In this document: in pieces, positions 1 to 4,904 of the stretch
Position numbering within the stretch: position 1 is the stretch's first letter
Layout: every line of letters begins with the position of its first letter
Assembly: GCA_016793185.1 (NCBI GenBank)
Contig: JAEUIK010000620.1
Location: 1-5,089 of the forward strand
DNA from: Planctomycetaceae bacterium
Lineage (GTDB): Bacteria > Planctomycetota > Planctomycetia > Pirellulales > JAEUIK01
DNA length: 5,089 bases
Direction of reading: 5' to 3'
The notes under the pieces: model-generated
What the model was told of the DNA's origin: nothing
The model's input: only the letters and a program-made list of their open reading frames with translations
Database searches by the model: none
Translations under genes and position numbers: made by a program

Positions 1-1627
1 TAAAATCATTGAAAACGTTCTGCTTGCGGAGCTTGGTTCCCGCCTCGTGCCACTCGCGTCCATACTCCCCCCCGCCGCGCAGATTCGGCAGGGCAAAGAC
101 TCCCCCGCGCTCCATCCAGACCAGGTTGCTCACCGAGAACGAAGGGGTGAGCGCGATGTTGAACCCGCCGTAGCCGAACAAGAGAGTCGGATTCTGGCCG
201 TTCAGTTCGAGCCCCTTCTTGTGGCTGATGAACATGGGCACCCGCGTGCCATCGGAACTGGTGTAGAAAACCTGCCGGGTCTCATAAGCGGCAGGGTCGA
301 AATCGACCTCCGGCCGGCGGAAGAGCGCGCTCTGGCCCGATTCCAGGTCGTAGCGATAAACCGACGCCGGCGTGATGAAGCTGGCGAATGAGTAGAACGT
401 CTCGCGATCGCTCCGCAGCCCCCGAAATCCCGCTGCCGTACCGATCCCCGGCAGCTCGACTTCGCGCTCGAGTTTGCCGTCGAGAGTGAACACCTTGATC
501 TGGCTGCGGGCGTCTTTGAGATAGCTGAGGAAGAGGCGATCCCCCACGATGCTCGCGGTCAGCAGCACCTCTTCCGCCTCGGGCACGATCGGCCGCCACT
601 CGGCGCGCTCGGGCTGCTCGAGATCGATCGCCACCACGCGCCCACGCGGGGCGTCGGCATCGGTGCGAAAGTAGAAGAGTGTGCCATCGTTGCCGAGATA
701 GTCGTACTCGGCGTCGAAGTCGGGCAAGAGCTCGACGACCCCCGCGTCGCCATGCCCGAGGGGCTTGTAGAAGATCGCGTCCTTCCGCTCGGTGCCGCGG
801 CGGATCGAGATGACGAGATAGGCGCCATCCTCGGTCGCGAAACCGGCGAATCCCCATTCCTTCTGGTCGAGGCGCTGGTAAATGAGCTGGTCGTCCTTCT
901 GCGGCGTGCCGATCTGGTGGTAGTACAGCTTCTGGTAATAGTTGGTGTCGACCAGCTTGGTGGCGTCGGCCGGCTCGTCGTAGCGGCTGTAATAGAAGCC
1001 CTGGTTGTCGGGCGACCAGGATGCGGACGAAAACTTGATCCAGCGGAGCACATCGCTCAGGTCGTTGCCGGTCTCGACGTCACGGACGCGCCACTCCTGC
1101 CAGTCGGAGCCTGCCTGCGACAGTCCGTAGGCCATGAGCCGGCCATCGTCGCTGATCTCGAAATCGGTAAGCGCCGTGGTGCCGTCGGCCGAGAGCTTGT
1201 TGGGATCCAAGAGGAGCTTGGGCTCGGCTTCGAGGCTCTCGGCCCAGTAGAGGACGCTCTGGTTCTGCAGCCCGTCGTTCTTGGTGAAGAAGTACCGGCA
1301 GCCCCGCTTGCTGGGGACGCCGTACTTGGCGTAATCCCAAAGACGGGTGAGACGGGTCCGAATCGCCTCGCGCTCTGGGATCTTTTCGAGAAAGCCGAAG
1401 GTCAGGCGATTCTCGGCCGCGACCCACTCGCGCGTTTCGGGACTGTCGAGATCCTCGAGCCAGCGATACGGATCGGCGACTTGCGTGCCATGGTAGTCGT
1501 CGACCTGCGGAGCACGCCGAGCGGCGGGATAGGCATAGCCGGCGGTCGGGTTCGGCTCAGCAGCCCCGAGATCAACCGCGCTCAACATCAGCGGGACCAT
1601 TACCAGCAGACAGCGTAACCGAAACAT
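1..1627 (-). CDS. Prolyl oligopeptidase (S9A family), secreted, 3' end cut by window edge
   Basis: A serine peptidase that cleaves short peptides after proline. The reading frame stays open from ATG at 1627 to the window edge and gives 542 residues; family members are about 690-730, so roughly the last 150-190 are missing. Residues 1-23 form a signal peptide (MFRLRC, then a hydrophobic LLVMVPLMLSAV stretch, with likely cleavage after GAA), so the enzyme is probably exported; there is no lipobox. The N-terminal family signature ADPYRWLEDLDSPETREWV is at 51-69. A beta-propeller region follows (about 100-440). The start of the alpha/beta-hydrolase domain shows TSSDGTRVPMF (456-466), LLFGYGGFN (482-490; Tyr486 matches the oxyanion-hole Tyr of the family) and NLRGGGEYGREWHEAG (515-530). 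The catalytic Ser, Asp and His all lie beyond the edge, so activity cannot be judged. A weak GGGA ribosome site (1634-1637) precedes the start. The gene follows ptsI after 121 bases, with no obvious functional link. Confidence 0.96.
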   Translation of the reverse strand, partial: MFRLRCLLVMVPLMLSAVDLGAAEPNPTAGYAYPAARRAPQVDDYHGTQVADPYRWLEDLDSPETREWVAAENRLTFGFLEKIPEREAIRTRLTRLWDYAKYGVPSKRGCRYFFTKNDGLQNQSVLYWAESLEAEPKLLLDPNKLSADGTTALTDFEISDDGRLMAYGLSQAGSDWQEWRVRDVETGNDLSDVLRWIKFSSASWSPDNQGFYYSRYDEPADATKLVDTNYYQKLYYHQIGTPQKDDQLIYQRLDQKEWGFAGFATEDGAYLVISIRRGTERKDAIFYKPLGHGDAGVVELLPDFDAEYDYLGNDGTLFYFRTDADAPRGRVVAIDLEQPERAEWRPIVPEAEEVLLTASIVGDRLFLSYLKDARSQIKVFTLDGKLEREVELPGIGTAAGFRGLRSDRETFYSFASFITPASVYRYDLESGQSALFRRPEVDFDPAAYETRQVFYTSSDGTRVPMFISHKKGLELNGQNPTLLFGYGGFNIALTPSFSVSNLVWMERGGVFALPNLRGGGEYGREWHEAGTKLRKQNVFNDF

Positions 1628-1657
1628 AGGCGTTCCCGTTGGTTTCGAACCAGGTTT

Positions 1658-1680
1658 CCGCGCGGGGTCACTGCGCGCGG
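1658..1680 (-). other. GC hairpin upstream of the oligopeptidase gene
   Basis: A perfect 7-bp inverted repeat (CCGCGCG at 1658-1664, CGCGCGG at 1674-1680) with a 9-base loop lies 30 bases before the oligopeptidase start, in the 121-base gap after ptsI. On the minus strand it is followed by AAACC rather than a run of T, so it is not a classical terminator. It could still separate the two transcripts or be chance in GC-rich DNA. I see no -35/-10 or -24/-12 promoter in this gap. Confidence 0.25.
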
Positions 1681-1748
1681 GGCAGACTCGGCCGACTTCA
1701 CATCCAGGTCTGGGGGACTTCTGCGCACCGCCGTCGGGCGCTGACAGG

Positions 1749-3509
1749 TCAGGCCGTATCCCAAACCGCCAACTGCGGCGCGAGCCTGGCGATCTGATCG
1801 GCCGTGTAGCGAATGATCTGGCCCGACGTCTTCAGTTGCAAGACTTCTTCGAAGACTTCCCGGGTCTGACGGCTGGTCAGGTGGCGCGTCAGCTCCTTGA
1901 TCGTCGGAATCAGGGCCGGGCTCATGCTGAAACTGCGCAGCCCCATGCCGTAGAGCAGCGCAAACGCCCGCGGGTTGCCGGCCATTTCGCCGCACAAGGT
2001 CACCGGCTTTTTCAAGCGGTGGCACGTCTTGATGACGCCGTCGAGCACGCGGAGGACGGGTGGGCTCAGCGGCTGGCAAAGATGATTGACCTTTGGATTG
2101 TCGCGGTCGGCTGCCATCAGGTACTGCACCAGGTCGTTGGAGCCGATGGAGACAAAATCCACGACCTCCAGCAGCGACTCGATGCAGACCGCCGCGGCGG
2201 GCACCTCGAGCATCAGCCCGATCGGCACTGCGGCGTGCTTCTTCCCCTCCTGCTGGAGGCGGCGCAACGCGCGGCGGACCATGCCGCGCACCTTGCGCAT
2301 CTCCTCGAGCGTGGTGATCATCGGGAATAGCAGGCGGACGTCCTTGGCAACGCCGCGCTCGGGGGCGGCGGCGCGCAGCACCGCGCGAATCTGCGTCGAA
2401 AAGAACTCGGGATGCTCGAACGAGAGGCGAATCGAGCGCCAGCCCAGAAAGGGGTTGGCCTCGCGGCTGTGCCCCAGATAGGGGATCGTCTTGTCCCCGC
2501 CCAGGTCGAGCGTGCGGATCGTGACGCGCCCGTTGGGACTGGCACGGATGACGCTGCGGTACGCCTCGAGCTGCTCCTCTTCGTCGGGGACGTCGGGATG
2601 CGTGAGAAACAAATACTCGGTGCGAAAGAGCCCAACGCCGCTGGCTCCCATCGCCCGAGCTGCGCTGGCGTCGGCCAGCCCATTGATATTCGCCAATAGT
2701 TCGATGGATTCGCCGTCGGCCGAGACGGCGGGCTGATCCCGGTTCTCGGCCAAGGCGTCCTTGAGATCGAAGAACTCGCGCTGGAGCTTGCGGTAGGCGC
2801 TGGCCACTTCTGGACTGGGATTGACGATGACGTGCCCCTCGCGGCCGTCGACGACGACCAGGTCACCGTTCTTGATCTGCCGCAGCACGCCGCGCACGCC
2901 CGACACCGCGGGGATGCCGCGACTGCGGGCCAGGATCGCGGCATGGCTCGTGCCACCGCCGGACTGCGTGACAATGCCGGCCACTTCGCGCTCGCCGAGC
3001 GTGATGACCTGCGAGGGGAGCAATTCGCCGGCGACGAGGATCAACGGCCCGGCGATCGCTTTCGACTCGGGCCGCAAGGCTTCCGAAAGATGCCCGCTGA
3101 GGCGCACGATCACGTCGCGAACGTCGGTAAGGCGTTCGCGGAGATACTCGTCCTTGGTCCGGGCAAAGAGGGCCGTGTACTCGTCGAGAAGCCGATGCAG
3201 GGCCTGCGGGGCGGTCTGCCGCTGATCGACGATCCAGCCGCGAATCTTGCTGGTGAACGCCGGATCGTGCAGGATCGTCTCGTGGCTGCGAAAAATCGCC
3301 GCCTCGGCCTCTCCCACCTGGGAGGTTACCTTCTGGTACAGGGCCCGCAGATCGGCCGCCGTGGCATCGCGGGCCCGTTCGTAGCGGGCGACCTCGTCGA
3401 GCACCTGGCTGGCATGCAGCGGCGCGCCGTCCCGCCGGACGAAGATCTCGTGGACGCAGTAGGCGGTTCCGACTGCGACCCCCGGCGAAACGACAATTCC
3501 TTTCCGCAT
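1749..3509 (-). CDS. ptsI: PEP-protein phosphotransferase (PTS enzyme I)
   Basis: Cytoplasmic enzyme I takes phosphate from phosphoenolpyruvate onto a histidine and passes it to HPr. The 586 residues match the usual length (E. coli 575), so the gene is complete. Domains in order: N-terminal HPr-binding helical domain (about 5-140), swivelling phospho-histidine domain (about 150-235, active His189 in GGGTSHAAI), and PEP-binding TIM barrel (about 255-545). The barrel shows GLFRTEYLF (Arg296), RTLDLGGDK (Arg332), LMLEVPA (Glu435) and GSNDLVQY (Asn458, Asp459; with Glu435 these match the Mg2+ and PEP ligands), ADRDN (Arg469) and LCGEMAG (Cys506, the general acid). There is no N-terminal GAF domain, so this is PtsI-type rather than PtsP-type. 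The loop around His189 is atypical: Gly186 replaces Arg, and Ala190 replaces the Ser/Thr after the His. No HPr or EII gene is nearby. A regulatory PTS without sugar transport is plausible but is inference. Confidence 0.97.
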   Translation of the reverse strand: MRKGIVVSPGVAVGTAYCVHEIFVRRDGAPLHASQVLDEVARYERARDATAADLRALYQKVTSQVGEAEAAIFRSHETILHDPAFTSKIRGWIVDQRQTAPQALHRLLDEYTALFARTKDEYLRERLTDVRDVIVRLSGHLSEALRPESKAIAGPLILVAGELLPSQVITLGEREVAGIVTQSGGGTSHAAILARSRGIPAVSGVRGVLRQIKNGDLVVVDGREGHVIVNPSPEVASAYRKLQREFFDLKDALAENRDQPAVSADGESIELLANINGLADASAARAMGASGVGLFRTEYLFLTHPDVPDEEEQLEAYRSVIRASPNGRVTIRTLDLGGDKTIPYLGHSREANPFLGWRSIRLSFEHPEFFSTQIRAVLRAAAPERGVAKDVRLLFPMITTLEEMRKVRGMVRRALRRLQQEGKKHAAVPIGLMLEVPAAAVCIESLLEVVDFVSIGSNDLVQYLMAADRDNPKVNHLCQPLSPPVLRVLDGVIKTCHRLKKPVTLCGEMAGNPRAFALLYGMGLRSFSMSPALIPTIKELTRHLTSRQTREVFEEVLQLKTSGQIIRYTADQIARLAPQLAVWDTA

Positions 3510-3516
3510 CGACGCA

Positions 3517-3520
3517 TCCT
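3517..3520 (-). promoter_or_regulatory. Ribosome binding site of ptsI
   Basis: AGGA on the minus strand, 7 bases before the ATG at 3509. It decides the start: a second ATG (3515-3517) overlaps the AGGA itself and is out of frame. The protein starting at 3509 begins MRKGIVVSPGVAVG, the normal enzyme I N-terminus. Confidence 0.7.
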
Positions 3521-3536
3521 AACAGTCCCCGGGGGG

Positions 3537-3595
3537 CCAAACAACGAGCCCGGCCGGCAGGCCGCGCTCGGTGCAGAGCGGACCCGTCGGCCGGG
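3537..3595 (-). terminator. Possible terminator between hsp20 and ptsI
   Basis: An 8-bp perfect inverted repeat (CCCGGCCG at 3549-3556, CGGCCGGG at 3588-3595) encloses a second 5-bp hairpin (CGCTC at 3565-3569, GAGCG at 3576-3580, 6-base loop). Read on the minus strand the stem is followed by CTCGTTGTTTGG (3548-3537), a modest U-rich stretch in otherwise GC-rich DNA. This resembles an intrinsic terminator ending the hsp20 transcript, but the U run is interrupted and the stem loop is large. If it works fully, ptsI needs its own promoter, and I see none in the roughly 30 bases that remain. Confidence 0.35.
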
Positions 3596-3610
3596 ATTGG
3601 GATCGGGCAT

Positions 3611-3633
3611 GGCGGCCGCCACGGCGGACCGCC
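3611..3633 (-). other. Hairpin just after the distal hsp20 stop codon
   Basis: A 7-bp stem with one G-U pair (3611-3617 with 3627-3633) and a 9-base loop starts 12 bases after the stop codon at 3646. No T run follows. It may protect the 3' end of the hsp20 mRNA, or be one half of a two-hairpin end with the stem at 3549-3595. It is also simply part of a GGCGG-rich patch, so support is weak. Confidence 0.22.
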
Positions 3634-3645
3634 TGCGTGCCTCGC

Positions 3646-4047
3646 TTACCGCGTTTGGACCGAGATCTTCCGGGGCTTGGCCGCGCTCGACTTCGGCAGG
3701 TGCAGCGTCAAAACCCCGTGCGAGTACTCGGCGCTGATCCGACTGGCGTCGATCTCCTCGCTGACCTGAAACGACCGGTAGAAGTCTCCGACGCCGTACT
3801 CGCGGCGCTGGTGCTTGACTCCCTCCCGCTGGCGTGCCGGTACATGGCCGTAAATCTGCAGCGTGCCGCGCTCGAAATTGATGTCAATCTGGTCGCTCAG
3901 CAAGCCGGGCATATCGGCAAATACTGTCAGCTCCTCGGGCCCCTCGACGATGTCGACATTGGGGCGGTAGTAGCTGCCGCTGCGGGTGCGTTCGGTCTCG
4001 GCCGACACCTCGCCCGGCTCCTTGGTCACAGTCGCTTCGGTGGACAT
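3646..4047 (-). CDS. Small heat-shock protein (Hsp20/alpha-crystallin), distal gene
   Basis: An ATP-independent holdase chaperone that binds unfolding proteins in the cytoplasm. It has 133 residues, normal for the family. The N-terminal arm (1-27) is short, charged and polar (MSTEATVTKEPGEVSAETER), unlike the aromatic arm of its neighbour, which may limit large oligomer formation. The alpha-crystallin domain runs from about 28 (YRPNVDIVEGPEELTVFADMPG) to about 119, closing with the family signature GVLTLHLPK (111-119). The C-terminal tail AAKPRKISVQ carries an I-x-V motif (Ile128-Val130), which docks onto a neighbouring subunit in this family. The start is fixed by a strong ribosome site. It lies 101 bases after the proximal hsp20 gene on the same strand and is probably co-transcribed with it. 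The two alpha-crystallin domains are only distantly alike, so this is an old duplication or pairing rather than a recent copy. Confidence 0.95.
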   Translation of the reverse strand: MSTEATVTKEPGEVSAETERTRSGSYYRPNVDIVEGPEELTVFADMPGLLSDQIDINFERGTLQIYGHVPARQREGVKHQRREYGVGDFYRSFQVSEEIDASRISAEYSHGVLTLHLPKSSAAKPRKISVQTR

Positions 4048-4053
4048 GGTGAG

Positions 4054-4065
4054 TTCTCCTCTCCT
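4054..4065 (-). promoter_or_regulatory. Tandem ribosome binding site of distal hsp20
   Basis: The minus strand reads AGGAGAGGAGAA, two AGGAG units in a row; the nearer one ends 8 bases before the ATG at 4047. Such a strong site fits a highly translated chaperone gene and settles the start codon. Confidence 0.75.
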
Positions 4066-4084
4066 GGAAAAGCTTGTGCGGCGT

Positions 4085-4111
4085 GCCGCGGCGGGAATCC
4101 ACCGCCGCGGC
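4085..4111 (-). other. Strong intercistronic hairpin between the hsp20 genes
   Basis: A perfect 10-bp GC-only stem (GCCGCGGCGG read from 4111 down to 4102, pairing with CCGCCGCGGC at 4094-4085) closes a 7-base loop (4101-4095). It lies 37 bases after the proximal hsp20 stop and about 20 bases before the ribosome site of the distal gene. No T run follows directly; the first is CTTTT at about 4068-4072. It is therefore more likely a partial attenuator, an mRNA stability element or a processing site that sets the ratio of the two chaperones than a full terminator. Its role is inference; the pairing is seen directly. Confidence 0.5.
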
Positions 4112-4148
4112 GAACTGGGACGGGCAACGCATCCGGCCGGCGCCGGGA

Positions 4149-4583
4149 TCAGTTGCCGGCTTGCACCGGAATCTTGCGCGGCTTGGCGGCCTCGGCCGTC
4201 GGCAGCTTGATCGTCAACACCCCATCACGCAGGGTCGCCTCGACCTTTGACGCGTCGACGTCGACCGGGAGGCGCACCGTCCGCTGAAACGGCCCGCCAT
4301 TGCGCTCGCGTCGATGAAACGCCTGCGCGCCATTGGCCGGGGCGGGGCGCTGCCCCTTGATCGTCAGCTCGCCACCGACGACCAGCACTTCCAGGTCGTC
4401 TTGCTTGACGCCCGGGAGCTCGGCCTCGGCATACAACTCCCCCTGGTCTTCCCAGAGATTGATCGCCGGATCGCCAGGACCACGGACCATTTCGCCGGCG
4501 GCCGGGAAGTGGGTGGAAAAGAAACGCTCGACCTCCTCGCGCCAGGGCTGAAACGGGTCGCGAGTCCAACTTCGTCGTACCAT
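4149..4583 (-). CDS. Small heat-shock protein (Hsp20/alpha-crystallin), proximal gene
   Basis: A cytoplasmic holdase chaperone of 144 residues. I place the start at ATG 4583 (MVRRSW) because a consensus AGGAGG site lies 7 bases upstream; the frame stays open for 23 more codons to 4652, but that extension has no ribosome site and lies in the leader. The N-terminal arm (1-36) is aromatic and amphipathic (WTRDPFQPWREEVERFF), typical of class A small heat-shock proteins that form oligomers. The alpha-crystallin domain covers about 38-128: INLWEDQGELYAEAELPGV (41-59), GELTIKG (71-77), FQRTVRLP (99-106) and the signature GVLTIKLP (121-128). The tail AAKPRKIPVQ has the I-P-V assembly motif (138-140) and nearly repeats the tail of the downstream Hsp20. 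As the first gene after the sigma-54 promoter it is probably the best expressed of the pair. Confidence 0.96.
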   Translation of the reverse strand: MVRRSWTRDPFQPWREEVERFFSTHFPAAGEMVRGPGDPAINLWEDQGELYAEAELPGVKQDDLEVLVVGGELTIKGQRPAPANGAQAFHRRERNGGPFQRTVRLPVDVDASKVEATLRDGVLTIKLPTAEAAKPRKIPVQAGN

Positions 4584-4732
4584 GGTTGACCCTCCTCGAT
4601 GCACAGGGACCGCAGGGATTGTTCCGTTGATTCGCCCCATCCGGGGTGGCACTGCTCACAAGGACCGGGGATCGCTCTTGCGTGGCAGGCCCTTGGCACC
4701 GACTGCCGCGTGCGGCGTCGGACGGGGACTGC
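4584..4732 (-). promoter_or_regulatory. Structured 5' leader of the hsp20 operon, possible RNA thermometer
   Basis: About 149 bases separate the predicted transcription start from the first hsp20 codon, with no credible gene inside. Near its 5' end is a stable hairpin (4699-4721): CCGAC-GCCG, loop CACG, CGGC-A-GTCGG, nine pairs with a single bulged A. A short CCCC/GGGG hairpin lies at 4635-4646. At the 3' end GGT-CCCT (4611-4605) can pair with AGGG (4593-4590) and ACC (4586-4584), hiding part of the Shine-Dalgarno sequence in a weak, bulged stem next to the start codon. A stable 5' hairpin with a weak ribosome-site hairpin is the general plan of ROSE-type thermometers, which are common before small heat-shock genes. 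I do not see a clear ROSE U(U/C)GCU motif or a fourU run, so this is only a candidate. Confidence 0.35.
4590..4596 (-). promoter_or_regulatory. Ribosome binding site of proximal hsp20
   Basis: AGGAGGG on the minus strand, a full match to the anti-Shine-Dalgarno core, 6-7 bases before the ATG at 4583. It rules out the longer reading frame starting at 4652. Confidence 0.85.
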
Positions 4733-4740
4733 ACGAGATT

Positions 4741-4758
4741 GAAGCAAACAGCGTGCCA
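4741..4758 (-). promoter_or_regulatory. Sigma-54 (RpoN) promoter of the hsp20 operon
   Basis: The minus strand reads TGGCACG-CTGT-TTGCTTC. This matches the sigma-54 consensus TGGCACG-N4-TTGCW at every fixed base, with exactly 10 bases between the -24 GG and the -12 GC. Transcription should begin near 4732, heading into the hsp20 pair. Sigma-54 polymerase cannot open DNA by itself, so an ATP-driven enhancer-binding activator must act from upstream (AT-rich region, 4764-4866). I see no sigma-70, sigma-32-like or CIRCE element in front of these genes, which suggests this is the main promoter. Confidence 0.8.
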
Positions 4759-4763
4759 TCACA

Positions 4764-4866
4764 TTGACGAAGATGCCTCAAATAAATAAACAACAAACAC
4801 TTAACGCAACAACTAACGGTATTGAGATTGTTGAATTACTGCCATTTTGGCATCCAAGTAAACCCG
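4764..4866. promoter_or_regulatory. AT-rich upstream activating region
   Basis: About 100 bases that are clearly richer in A and T than the rest of the window, including AAATAAATAAACAACAAAC (4781-4799), immediately upstream of the sigma-54 promoter. Such DNA bends easily and would help bring an upstream-bound activator to the polymerase. TAACG occurs twice, 12 bases apart (4802, 4814). I found no exact IHF consensus. The strand switch in base composition could also mark an old insertion or simply a promoter island. Confidence 0.45.
4840..4852. promoter_or_regulatory. Inverted repeat TGCCA-TTT-TGGCA, candidate activator site
   Basis: A perfect 5-bp dyad with a 3-base spacer in the AT-rich island, centred about 114 bases upstream of the predicted sigma-54 start. 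Enhancer-binding proteins usually bind short dyads 80-150 bases upstream, so position and symmetry fit. The activator is unknown, and a single short dyad can occur by chance. Confidence 0.4.
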
Positions 4867-4883
4867 CCGATTGTGCTGGAGGC

Positions 4884-4904
4884 GCGTGCCACACGAAAGC
4901 ACGC
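4884..4904. repeat. Inverted repeat GCGTGC-N9-GCACGC
   Basis: A perfect 6-bp dyad with a 9-base spacer, centred about 162 bases upstream of the predicted sigma-54 start. It could be a second activator or repressor site for the hsp20 promoter. Its minus strand also includes a -24-like TGGCACG (4890-4884), but no TTGC follows at the right distance, so it is not a second sigma-54 promoter. Confidence 0.3.

Noticed and set aside
2832..3737. Long plus-strand frame opposite ptsI (301 codons), and a similar one at 752-1618 opposite the oligopeptidase.
   Set aside because: Both are shadows of well-supported genes on the other strand, a common effect of GC-rich codon use, and have no domain or ribosome site.
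4584..4652. Longer start for the proximal Hsp20 (23 extra N-terminal residues, ATG at 4652).
   Set aside because: A full AGGAGG site sits at the right distance from ATG 4583, none before 4652, and the extra residues are not Hsp20-like.
4683..4697. Plus-strand sigma-54-like TGGCAG-N4-TTGGC.
   Set aside because: GG/GC spacing is right but two conserved positions differ, and no gene lies downstream on that strand.
4584..4860. CIRCE (TTAGCACTC-N9-GAGTGCTAA) or sigma-32-type heat-shock promoter before hsp20.
   Set aside because: Looked for on both strands and not found; only the sigma-54 motif is convincing.
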